Positions 1 to 7,128 of a DNA stretch of 11,704 nt are shown here, in pieces. Source of the DNA: Bryobacterales bacterium (GTDB taxonomy: Bacteria; Acidobacteriota; Terriglobia; Bryobacterales; Bryobacteraceae); NCBI GenBank assembly GCA_003487005.1, contig DNFG01000394.1:292-11995 (forward strand), in the 5' to 3' direction. Below the pieces are notes generated by a model that worked only from the letters and a program-made list of their open reading frames with translations, did no database searches and was not told the DNA's origin. The position numbers and the translations under genes are program-made. The first letter of the stretch is position 1. Each line of letters starts with the position of its first letter.

Positions 1-85
1 TGGTGCTCGCGACCGGCGGGGGGCCCCCGCCGGGGGGGGGGGGGGGGGGGGGGGCGGGGGGCTCTGCCCCCCCCCCCCCCCCCCC
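1..85. repeat. Poly-G then poly-C homopolymer block at the window edge
   Basis: A run of 23 G (32-54) is followed by one C and six more G (55-61), a short spacer (62-66), and a run of 19 C (67-85). The two tracts are complementary and could fold back on each other. The flank at 14-33 is also only G and C. The block interrupts the coding frame of the neighbouring TauE/SafE-like gene: the family-like sequence stops at the poly-C tract, and beyond it the frame encodes only Gly, Pro, Arg and Ala. Exact homopolymer lengths are unreliable in most sequencing methods, so an assembly or contig-end artefact is the simplest explanation. A genuine G/C tract cannot be excluded from the sequence alone. Confidence 0.85.
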
Positions 86-554
86 ACAGCGGCGCGGGCA
101 CGACCACAACTCCCCCGCCCACTCCTAGCATGCCCCCCACCCACCCGATCCCCAGACCCGCGGCGCTCGTCCCCCACCAGTGCCGCCGCGGCGGTGCTTC
201 CCCGCCCCGCTCGCTCAGGATCCGCCACGCGATCACCACCAGCAGCGCACTGAACGACAACAGCAGCGCCCGCCCGCTCAATAAATAGCTCACGCGCGAA
301 CCCGCCACTGCCCCCAGAATCCCCGCGGGCGCGAATGCCAGTGCCGCGCGCCACTTCACCAACCCTTTCCGCGCGTGCAGCGCCACCCCGAACACGCTCG
401 CCCCGCCCACCAGCAGCAGCGAGAGCGCCACCGCCCTGTGCGCCTCGATGCCGACGACATACACCAGCGCGGGCAGTGCAATCGCCGTCCCGCCCGCGCC
501 GAGCCAGCCGAGCGAGACGCCAACCGCGAAGAGGCACAACGCGCCGGTCAGCAC
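84..554 (-). CDS. TauE/SafE-type membrane permease, 3' end broken
   Basis: This is an integral membrane protein resembling the TauE/SafE family, whose members are proposed to export sulfite, sulfoacetate or related organic anions. About 157 residues are readable; the family is usually about 240-260, so roughly the last third is missing. The start is GTG at 554, because an in-frame TAA at 564-566 excludes anything further upstream and no ATG is available. The N-terminal membrane segment carries a glycine-rich signature (GVSLGWLGAGGTAIALPALV), followed by AHRAVALSLLLVGGAS. The second half repeats the pattern as GLGIGWVGGMLGVGGGVVVV, as expected of the internal duplication in this family. Several hydrophobic segments lie between. 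After the second signature the sequence runs into the poly-C block and homology is lost. The gene begins 13 bases after the stop of the ADOP permease on the same strand, so co-transcription is possible. No sulfur-metabolism gene is nearby, and the substrate cannot be inferred. Confidence 0.75.
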
Positions 555-567
555 GCTCCCATCTTAG

Positions 568-3066
568 CTACTCGTAGCGCAACGCCTCGATCGGATTCAC
601 CCGCGCCGCCCGCCTCGCCGGCAGCCACGCCGCCAGCGCCGCCGCGGCGATCAGCGAAACGATCGCGCCCACGATCACCCCCGGATCCCGCGAGGTGACC
701 CCATACAACTGGCTCTCGGCAAAACGCGCCAGCGCCAGCGCCCCCGGCACGCCGAACACCGCCCCAATCACCAGAATCACGCCCACCTCCGTGAACACCA
801 GGCCGCGAATCGCGGCCGTCCCCGCGCCCATCGCCATCCGGATGCCGATCTCGCGCGTCCGCCGCGCCACGCCGAACGCCACCACCCCGTAAAGCCCCAG
901 CATCGCCAGCAGAGTCGCCAGCACCGCGAACGCCGAAGCCAGTTGCAGCATGATCCGTTCGCCCCGGATATTGTCCTGAATCCGCGCCTGGAATGTCTGC
1001 AGGTTCTCCACCGGCAGGTCCGGGGCCATCCCGGCCAGCACCCGCCGCAGTTCGGCGGACGTCTGCTCCGCGGGCAATGCGCTGTGCACGTAGAACGTCA
1101 GCCGTCCCACATTGCCCGCCTGCGTGTACGGTTGATGAAACAGCCGCGCCGGCGGGTCTTTCAGCCGGTTGTACTTCGCGTTCTTCACCACGCCCACCAC
1201 CGTGATCTGCGGGGACTCGGGTCCGCCGGTCTGAAAGTGCAGCCCGAGCGGGTCGCGCCCCTTCGCGAAATGGTCCACCCACGCTTCATTGACGATCGCC
1301 ACCGGCGGCGCCGCCTCGTTGTCCGCTTCCGTGAACTCGCGCCCTTTCACCAGAGGCACGCCCATCTTCGAGAAAAACGCCGCGCCCACGTGGTTCAGCC
1401 GCGAATTGTTGTCCACGTTCGGCCCGCTCGCAAAACCCTCCACGTCAATGTCCGTCCCCCAACTGCTGCCTCCCAGCAAGGGCACCACCGATGCCGTCAC
1501 CACGCGCACCCCCGGCACCGCCGCCAGTTTCTCTTCCGCCTCCACGAAGAAACGCCGCGCCCGCTCAAAACTGTAACCGTTCAACTCCGGCGAGATCTCG
1601 AACGTCAGCACGTTCTCGGTCTTCATTCCGACCTCTGTCCGCAGCAGATTCACCAGGCTCTTCAGAAACAGACCCATCGGAATCAGCAGCAGCAGCGACA
1701 GCGCGATCTGCGCCGTCACCAGCGCCCGGCGCAACCGGACCCCCGCCCGGCTTGCCGACGCCTGCCCCGAATCCTCCTTCAATGTCCCGGAAACCGACGC
1801 CCGCGCCGCCGACCACGCCGGATACAAGCCAAACACCAGCCCCGTCACCAGAGCCAGCCCAAGCCCGAAGCCGAGCATCGATCCATCCAGCCTCGCCGCG
1901 AACAGCCCGTTGCTGCCGTCGGAATCCGACGTCATCGCCACCAGGGCGTCAAGCGCCCACGCGCCCATCAGCACCCCCGCCAGCCCCCCGCCCAGCGACA
2001 ACAGCATCGCCTCCGACAACATGTGCCGCAGAATGTCGCCCCGCGATGCGCCCAGCGCGCTCCGGATCGACAGATCCCGGCTCCGCTGCACCGCCCGCGC
2101 CAGCATCAGATTTGCCGCGTTCGCCGCCGCAATCAGCAGCACCAGCCCCGTGCAAAAGAGCAGAATCGTCAGCGGTGTCTCCAGTTCCTCGCGCAAAGCC
2201 GAGTGCCCGAACTCGCCGGGGACCAACGTCAGCCGCTGCTTCCGGTGCCGCTCCAGGTATTCCGCGCTCCGGCCCGTCATCTGCGCCGCCTGCGCTTCCG
2301 CCAGCCCCGAATACCGCGTATTCAGCGAGTCTTGCGCCTGCTGCAGCGACATGCCCGGCGCCACGCGGGCAAACAGGTACAGGTAGTAATCCTGCCAGTT
2401 CTCCCGGCCATCCCAGCCCGGCGTCAGCGCCGGCTTGAACGCCAGCGGCACGAAAACATCCTGCTCTTCGCCCAGTGACACCCCCCGGAATCCCCGCGGA
2501 GCCACCCCCACAATCGTGAACACTTGCGTGTTCACCCGGATCGGCTTGTTCAACACCTCCAGGCTGCCGCCCAGCCTGTCTTTCCAGTAGCTGTACCCCA
2601 GAACCGCCACAGGCTGTCCCGGCCCCCGGTCATCCGCTTCGTCCAGCAGACGCCCAAACTCCGGAGTCAGGCCAAGCAGCCGGAAATAGCTGCCCGAAAC
2701 CGCGTTCACCTCGCCGCTTTGCGTCCGTCCGTCAAAGGCCAGGTTCGCATTGAAGTTCCGGTGCCCCGCCACGCCCGTCACCCCGTCGCGGCTCTCCTCC
2801 AGTCCCCGCAACATCGGGTAACTGAAGATGTACTCCATCCCCCCGCCGTTGTTCGTCGAACTCCGCCCGCCCTTGAAATCGGCCGGCGCCGTCAGCAGCA
2901 CCAACTCCTCCGGATTCTGCACCGGCAGACTCCTCAAAATCGCCTGGTGGAACAGCGAAAAGATCGCAGTGTTCGCCCCAATCCCCAAAGCCAGCGACAA
3001 AATCACCACCAGACTGACCATCGGTGTCCGGGCCAGACTGCGAAACGCGTATCGGAACGTGCGCAT
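568..3066 (-). CDS. ADOP-type (duplicated MacB/FtsX) ABC transporter permease
   Basis: This is an inner-membrane protein of 832 residues with the layout of the acidobacterial duplicated orphan permeases. The first half has a membrane segment (about 16-38, LVVILSLALGIGANTAIF), a MacB-type periplasmic domain (about 40-290) and an FtsX permease block (about 297-425, including ANLMLARAVQRSRDLSIRSALGAS). The second half repeats this: a membrane segment near 447-468, a periplasmic domain (about 470-690), and an FtsX block (about 705-825, with RRTREIGIRMAMGA) ending in the typical WLPARRAARVNPIEALRYE. MacB relatives couple ATP hydrolysis to export or to mechanical transmission across the envelope. 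No ATPase gene lies beside this one, which is the 'orphan' state, so its substrate is unknown. The start is ATG 3066, with GGAG at 3076-3079 and a 9-base spacer. A TTG at 3117 would add 17 residues but fits the family start (MRTFRYAFRSLARTP) less well. A perfect 10-base palindrome, CGCAATTGCG (3079-3088), overlaps the ribosome-binding site. Confidence 0.93.
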   Translation of the reverse strand: MRTFRYAFRSLARTPMVSLVVILSLALGIGANTAIFSLFHQAILRSLPVQNPEELVLLTAPADFKGGRSSTNNGGGMEYIFSYPMLRGLEESRDGVTGVAGHRNFNANLAFDGRTQSGEVNAVSGSYFRLLGLTPEFGRLLDEADDRGPGQPVAVLGYSYWKDRLGGSLEVLNKPIRVNTQVFTIVGVAPRGFRGVSLGEEQDVFVPLAFKPALTPGWDGRENWQDYYLYLFARVAPGMSLQQAQDSLNTRYSGLAEAQAAQMTGRSAEYLERHRKQRLTLVPGEFGHSALREELETPLTILLFCTGLVLLIAAANAANLMLARAVQRSRDLSIRSALGASRGDILRHMLSEAMLLSLGGGLAGVLMGAWALDALVAMTSDSDGSNGLFAARLDGSMLGFGLGLALVTGLVFGLYPAWSAARASVSGTLKEDSGQASASRAGVRLRRALVTAQIALSLLLLIPMGLFLKSLVNLLRTEVGMKTENVLTFEISPELNGYSFERARRFFVEAEEKLAAVPGVRVVTASVVPLLGGSSWGTDIDVEGFASGPNVDNNSRLNHVGAAFFSKMGVPLVKGREFTEADNEAAPPVAIVNEAWVDHFAKGRDPLGLHFQTGGPESPQITVVGVVKNAKYNRLKDPPARLFHQPYTQAGNVGRLTFYVHSALPAEQTSAELRRVLAGMAPDLPVENLQTFQARIQDNIRGERIMLQLASAFAVLATLLAMLGLYGVVAFGVARRTREIGIRMAMGAGTAAIRGLVFTEVGVILVIGAVFGVPGALALARFAESQLYGVTSRDPGVIVGAIVSLIAAAALAAWLPARRAARVNPIEALRYE

Positions 3067-3250
3067 GCCGCTCAGCTCCGCAATTGCGCGGCCATCCCCC
3101 AAGTTGTTGATAAACAATACACTCGCCGGGCCGCCGCCACGCCCCAGTGTCCGTTCCGGGATTCACCCGTCCCGGAACCGGACACTCGCCACCCCCCGCG
3201 CGCCTGCTAAACTGTTGGATTCGATCACTGCCCAGAAGGTGAACCGCTCT
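3067..3250. promoter_or_regulatory. Divergent intergenic region between ADOP and hairpin-repeat genes
   Basis: These 184 bases separate two divergently transcribed genes and must hold the promoter of at least one of them unless transcripts enter from outside. An AT-richer stretch at 3105-3122, around TTGTTGATAAACAATAC, could hold a promoter for the permease. TAAACT at 3208-3213 resembles a -10 box for the plus-strand gene, but no well-spaced -35 box is visible for either, so no promoter is claimed. A strong inverted repeat lies at 3146-3186 and is listed separately. The plus-strand gene has a clear ribosome-binding site, AGAAGGTGA, at 3234-3242. Confidence 0.5.
3146..3186. repeat. Near-perfect inverted repeat (hairpin or operator-like)
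   Basis: The left arm AGTGTCCGTTCCGGGA (3146-3161) and the right arm TCCCGGAACCGGACACT (3170-3186) are reverse complements except for one extra C in the right arm. They enclose an 8-base loop, TTCACCCG. No T-run follows on either strand, and the genes on both sides point away from it, so it does not behave as a terminator for either of them. It could be an operator for a dimeric regulator of one or both divergent genes, a dispersed repeat, or a hairpin in a leader transcript. No second copy was noticed in this window. Confidence 0.85.
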
Positions 3251-4357
3251 TTGCCCACTTCAGCCCCCTCGCCCTCCCTCGGCGTCCCCGCCTTCCTTTC
3301 CGCGGGTGAACGCTGGTTCCTCGAATCCGGTATCATCGAACCCTCCGGCGGCGTCGCCCGCTACCACTTCTCCGACCGCGCCGAAAACGCCCGCATCTCC
3401 ACCGAAATCACCGGCTACGCCGTCGGCAGCCTCCTCGACCTCCACCAGCGCACCGCCAACCCCGCCGCCCTCGACGCCGCCCTCCACTCCGCCCGCTTCC
3501 TCTGCCGCCACGCCTGGAACCCCGCCCTCGATGCCATGCCCTTCGAATGGGCCCCCGATGGCCACCTCCCCGAACACGCCTCCTACTTCTTCGACAATGG
3601 CATCATCGCCCGCGCCCTCCTCCGCTGCTGGCGCCTCACCGCCAATCCCGCCTTCCTCGACACCGCCACCGCCTGCGGCCAGTCCATGCTCCGCGATTTC
3701 GTCAACCCCGAGGACATCCACCCGATCCTCGACCTCCCCCGCAAATCCCCCCGCCCCCGCGATGCCCGCTGGAGCCGCCAGTCCGCCTGCTACCAGCTCA
3801 AAGCCGCCCTCGCCTGGCTCGAACTCGCCGAAGCCACCAACGACCCCTCCTGGCGGCCCCACTTCGACCGCGCCCTCGAACGCGCCCTCCAGACCCACGC
3901 CGCCTTCCCCGGCGGCGAACCCGGCCCCCGCACCATGGACCGCCTCCACGCCTACGGCTACTTCCTCGAAGCCCTCCTCGCCCGCGCCGAAGTACCCGAA
4001 ATCCGCGCCGCCCTCGCCGCCGGTCTCACCCTCGCCGGCGACCGCCTCCGCCAGTGGCGCCCCGAGTTCGAGCGCTCCGACGTCCCCGCCCAAATCCTCC
4101 GCGTCCGCCTCTGGGCCCACCACGCCGGCGCCGTCCCCCTCGATACCGCCCGCGCCGCCGAAGAGGCCGCCTGGGCCGCCCGCTACCAGACCGCCGGCCC
4201 CCGTCACGTCGATGGCTCCTTCTGCTTCGGCAGCCGTAGCGGCGAATTCACCCCCTTCGCCAACCCCGTCTCCACCGCTTTTTGCCTCCAGGCCCTGGCC
4301 CTTTATCAGGACCACCTCGCCGGACGCCCCCTCCCGCCCCCGTCCACTCTCGTTTAA
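3251..4357 (+). CDS. Unassigned protein with six helical hairpin repeats ((alpha/alpha)6-like)
   Basis: The family of this 368-residue protein is not recognised with confidence. The start is TTG 3251: AGAAGGTGA at 3234-3242 sits 8 bases before it, and the family-like sequence begins shortly after. Six helical units repeat a pattern of an aromatic/Gly-containing helix, an Ala/Leu-rich segment, a short turn and a second Ala-rich helix, near residues 51-88, 112-150, 178-216, 232-270, 277-312 and 338-356. Units 1 and 2 share the turn TANPA(A/F)LD. This suggests an (alpha/alpha)6 toroid, the fold of many six-hairpin glycosidases, polysaccharide lyases and epimerases. Acidic and aromatic residues such as E52, E108, D115, D230, H233 and Y235 lie where such enzymes often bind sugar, but no catalytic motif is proven. 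No signal peptide is seen, so it is probably cytoplasmic. The next gene, a double glycosyltransferase, starts 9 bases after its stop, which supports a glycan role. The third codon base is almost always C. Confidence 0.8.
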   Translation: MPTSAPSPSLGVPAFLSAGERWFLESGIIEPSGGVARYHFSDRAENARISTEITGYAVGSLLDLHQRTANPAALDAALHSARFLCRHAWNPALDAMPFEWAPDGHLPEHASYFFDNGIIARALLRCWRLTANPAFLDTATACGQSMLRDFVNPEDIHPILDLPRKSPRPRDARWSRQSACYQLKAALAWLELAEATNDPSWRPHFDRALERALQTHAAFPGGEPGPRTMDRLHAYGYFLEALLARAEVPEIRAALAAGLTLAGDRLRQWRPEFERSDVPAQILRVRLWAHHAGAVPLDTARAAEEAAWAARYQTAGPRHVDGSFCFGSRSGEFTPFANPVSTAFCLQALALYQDHLAGRPLPPPSTLV

Positions 4358-4366
4358 CCTGATCGC

Positions 4367-7084
4367 TTGGCCACCGAACCCATTCTCGTCGCCTTCGCCT
4401 CCGGGTCCGAGGACCTGATCGAGACCTTTCTCGACCGCTTCTCCTCCATCGCCCCCGGTCTGCCCCTCTACGTCGTCAGCGAATTCGCCCCGCCCCAGGG
4501 CCGCTGGATCCCCTACTGCCTCGGCAGAACCTTCGAACAGAACCGCGACCGCGTCTTCGACACCCTCCGCGGCAAACAGATCGTCCACGCCGCCATCCTC
4601 CTCCAACCCCGCCAACCCTTCTGGCCCATGCGCCGGATCGGCCTCCTCGCCGCCCCCCGCCGCCTCCTCTGCTTCAACGAAAACCTCGACCACTTCGCCC
4701 TCCACCCCCGTTCCGCCCTCGCCATCCTCCGCCACCTCGTCTGGCGCGCGGGGAACCTCTATCGCTGGGAGACCCGCCCTGGAGGCTGGCTCTATACCCA
4801 GGTCTGGCGCCTGTTCCATCCCGGCTCGCTCCGCCGCCCGCTGTTGTATCGAAAGGGTTTAGCCGCCGGACAACGCGCCGCCGAGCGCAAACGGGCCCTC
4901 GCGCCCGTCCCGCCGCCTCCGCCCGGCCCCCCTCTGCCCGCGGGCGTCACCGTCGTCATCCCTTCGCGCGACGGCAAGCCCCTTCTTGAACGGCTTTTCC
5001 CCTCTCTGATCAATAACCTGCGGGAAATACCTCATCAAATCGTTGTGGTCGATAACGGCTCCACCGACGGCACCGCCGCCTGGCTCAACGCCACCCATCC
5101 CGCCGTTGAAGTCGTCGAATCCCCCGCCCCTCTCAGCTTCGCCGCCGCCGTCAACCACGGCATCCACCGCGCCCGTTTCGCCCACACGTTGCTTCTGAAC
5201 AACGATATGACCCTCCAAAACGGCGCCATTCGCGCCCTTTTGGACGCCTTCCAGCGCATTCCCGCACTGTTTTGCGCCACCGCCCAGATCTTCTTCCCCG
5301 AGGGCAAACGCCGCGAGGAAACCGGCAAAGCCGTCCTCCGCCGCGCGCCCGAACCCACCGAATTCCCCGTCTGGTGCGAGACCCCCGTCGCGGGCGAAGA
5401 TCACACCCCGGTCAGTTATGGCAGCGGCGGCTGTTCACTCTATGACACTGAAAAATTAAGGACTTGCGGTGGCATGGGCGAGTGCTTCACCCCCGCCTAC
5501 GTCGAGGATCTCGACCTCGGCTGGCGGGGTTGGGTCCGCGGTTGGCCCACCGTCTTCGTCGCCGCCGCCCAGGTCATCCACGACCACCAGAGCACCACCC
5601 GGCGCTACTTCACCCCCAATCAGATCCGCGTTGCCGTCGAGACCAACTACCTTCGCTTCCTCGCCCGCAGCGTCGCGGATCCCTCTTTGTTTCAGGAACT
5701 TTGGCAGCGCGCCCTGCTCCGCCTCAACTACCACGCCGCCCAGGAACCGCCCCCCGAATGGGCTCTGCCCGCCCTTCGCGCCGCCCTCGACGCCCCTCAA
5801 TGGGTCGAAGCGCCCCCGGCATCGCCGGCGGACGAACGCCTCGCCCTCGCTCTCGGCGGCGGCGAGACCGCCTGGTTCCCCGGCCGTGAGCGGACACAAG
5901 GGCGCCCCCTGGTCCTCGTCGCGAGCCCGTATCTTCCTTTCCCTCTATCACATGGCGGTGCTGTTCGAATGTATAACCTGATGCGGGGCGCCGCCCGCGA
6001 TCATGACCAGGTCCTGATCGCTTTCTGCGACGAATTCGCTCCCATCCCGCCCGAACTGCTCGAAATCTGCCACGAAGTGGTGCTGGTGAAGCGCAAAGGC
6101 ACCCATTTAAGGCCGATGACGGAGCGCCCGGAGGTGGTCGAAGAGCACGATTCCGCGCCCTTCCGCGCCGCCCTGAAGGAAGCCATCCGCCGCCACGCCC
6201 CGGCCCTCGTGCAGTTGGAATTCACCCAGATGGCCCTCTACGCGCCCGATTGCGAGGGCCTGCCCACTCTTCTCGTCGAGCACGACATCACTTTAGATTT
6301 ATACACCCAACTCCTTGAACAGAAAGATGATTGGGAAACACGCGCGCAACTGGACCGCTGGATCGCCTTCGAGCGTAAAGCCTGGCGGGAAGTCGATTGC
6401 GTGGTCGCGATGTCCGACAAGGATCGCGGCATGGTCGAGGGTGCCCGCCGCGTCGTCGCCCTGCCGAACGGCGTCGATCTCGAGCGCTTCCAGCCGTCCG
6501 GAAGCGAACCCGATCCGAAGCGGATCCTGTTCATCGGATCCTTCGCGCACCTGCCCAACCTGCTCGCGCTGCGCTTCTTCCTCGCCGAAGCGTGGCCGGC
6601 GCTGCGCGCCGGAGGGGCGGTGCTGCGCGTTATCGCCGGTTCGCGCCCGGAGCATTACCGCGAACTCTACCGCGATCGCGTGACCGTCGATCTCGACCAG
6701 CAAGGCATTGAACTGGAAGGATTTGTCTCCGACGTCCGGCCCGCTTACGAGCGCGCCGCCATCGTCATCGCTCCCCTTCTCGCCTCGGCCGGAACCAACA
6801 TCAAGATCATGGAAGCCATGGCGATGGGCAAAGCCATCGTTTCGACCCCCGCCGGCGTCAACGGCCTCGATCTCGAACCCGGCCGCGACTTCCTTCTGGG
6901 CACAACCGGCGCCGAAATGGCCGAAGCGATCCTCGCGCTCTTCGCCGACCCCGAAAGAAGGCGCGCCGTCGAGCGCCAAGCGCGTACGACCGTCGAGCAG
7001 CGCTTCGACTGGGACGTCATCGCCGGCCAGCAGAACCGGTTGTACCGGGAATTGTGCCGTCCGTCCGGCTCCCCCTGTAGTTAA
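4367..7084 (+). CDS. GT2-GT4 double glycosyltransferase with an unassigned N-terminal region
   Basis: This 905-residue protein probably transfers two sugars in the building of a surface polysaccharide or glycoconjugate. Residues 1-175 are an unassigned region with alternating strand- and helix-like stretches (ILVAFASG, LPLYVVSEF, HAAILLQPRQPF). A proline linker (180-192) leads to a GT-A fold GT2 domain at about 193-430: VTVVIPSRDGK, then VVVDNGSTDGT (226-236) for nucleotide-sugar binding, LLLNNDM (275-281) as the DXD-like metal site, and VEDLDLGWRGW (379-389) as the acceptor/base region. A GT-B fold GT4 domain follows at about 514-895: the N-terminal motif LVASPYLPFPLSHGGAVR (517-534), then LPNGVDLERF (699-708), ILFIGSF (720-726) and IKIMEAMAMGKAIVSTPAGVNG (812-833), which contains the EAMAMGK donor-binding signature. 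No membrane segment is seen. The start is taken as TTG 4367; no clear ribosome-binding site precedes it, and the 9-base gap after the upstream stop suggests translational coupling. Third-position C bias is extreme at the 5' end and weaker in the GT4 half. Confidence 0.9.
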   Translation: MATEPILVAFASGSEDLIETFLDRFSSIAPGLPLYVVSEFAPPQGRWIPYCLGRTFEQNRDRVFDTLRGKQIVHAAILLQPRQPFWPMRRIGLLAAPRRLLCFNENLDHFALHPRSALAILRHLVWRAGNLYRWETRPGGWLYTQVWRLFHPGSLRRPLLYRKGLAAGQRAAERKRALAPVPPPPPGPPLPAGVTVVIPSRDGKPLLERLFPSLINNLREIPHQIVVVDNGSTDGTAAWLNATHPAVEVVESPAPLSFAAAVNHGIHRARFAHTLLLNNDMTLQNGAIRALLDAFQRIPALFCATAQIFFPEGKRREETGKAVLRRAPEPTEFPVWCETPVAGEDHTPVSYGSGGCSLYDTEKLRTCGGMGECFTPAYVEDLDLGWRGWVRGWPTVFVAAAQVIHDHQSTTRRYFTPNQIRVAVETNYLRFLARSVADPSLFQELWQRALLRLNYHAAQEPPPEWALPALRAALDAPQWVEAPPASPADERLALALGGGETAWFPGRERTQGRPLVLVASPYLPFPLSHGGAVRMYNLMRGAARDHDQVLIAFCDEFAPIPPELLEICHEVVLVKRKGTHLRPMTERPEVVEEHDSAPFRAALKEAIRRHAPALVQLEFTQMALYAPDCEGLPTLLVEHDITLDLYTQLLEQKDDWETRAQLDRWIAFERKAWREVDCVVAMSDKDRGMVEGARRVVALPNGVDLERFQPSGSEPDPKRILFIGSFAHLPNLLALRFFLAEAWPALRAGGAVLRVIAGSRPEHYRELYRDRVTVDLDQQGIELEGFVSDVRPAYERAAIVIAPLLASAGTNIKIMEAMAMGKAIVSTPAGVNGLDLEPGRDFLLGTTGAEMAEAILALFADPERRRAVERQARTTVEQRFDWDVIAGQQNRLYRELCRPSGSPCS

Positions 7085-7093
7085 ACTCTACAG
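7075..7093 (+). other. Small perfect inverted repeat over the glycosyltransferase stop codon
   Basis: CTGTAG (7075-7080) and CTACAG (7088-7093) are perfect reverse complements separated by TTAAACT, and the TAA stop (7082-7084) lies in the loop. The sequence after it, TATTCTCTTTATCCC, is T-rich but has no continuous T-run. A six-pair stem with only moderate GC is weak for an intrinsic terminator. It might slow RNA polymerase or mark the 3' end of the transcript before the kinase gene. The call is tentative. Confidence 0.35.
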
Positions 7094-7128
7094 TATTCTC
7101 TTTATCCCGCCGATGGATAATCAGCTTG

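Noticed and set aside
943..2478. 511-codon open frame on the plus strand, rich in Arg, His, Gln and Pro
   Set aside because: It lies antisense to the well-recognised ADOP permease; its odd composition comes from reading that gene backwards.
3146..3186. Intrinsic terminator
   Set aside because: The stem is strong, but no T-run follows on either strand, and both flanking genes are transcribed away from it.
2828..3250. Longer version of the plus-strand hairpin-repeat gene starting at ATG 2828
   Set aside because: It would overlap the divergent permease coding region and the inverted repeat. The TTG at 3251 has a strong ribosome-binding site and fits where structured sequence begins.
3260..4819. 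519-codon open frame on the minus strand, rich in Gly, Glu, Ala and Val
   Set aside because: It is antisense to the hairpin-repeat and glycosyltransferase genes. Its composition is the mirror of their C-ending codons, and it has no domain-like motif.
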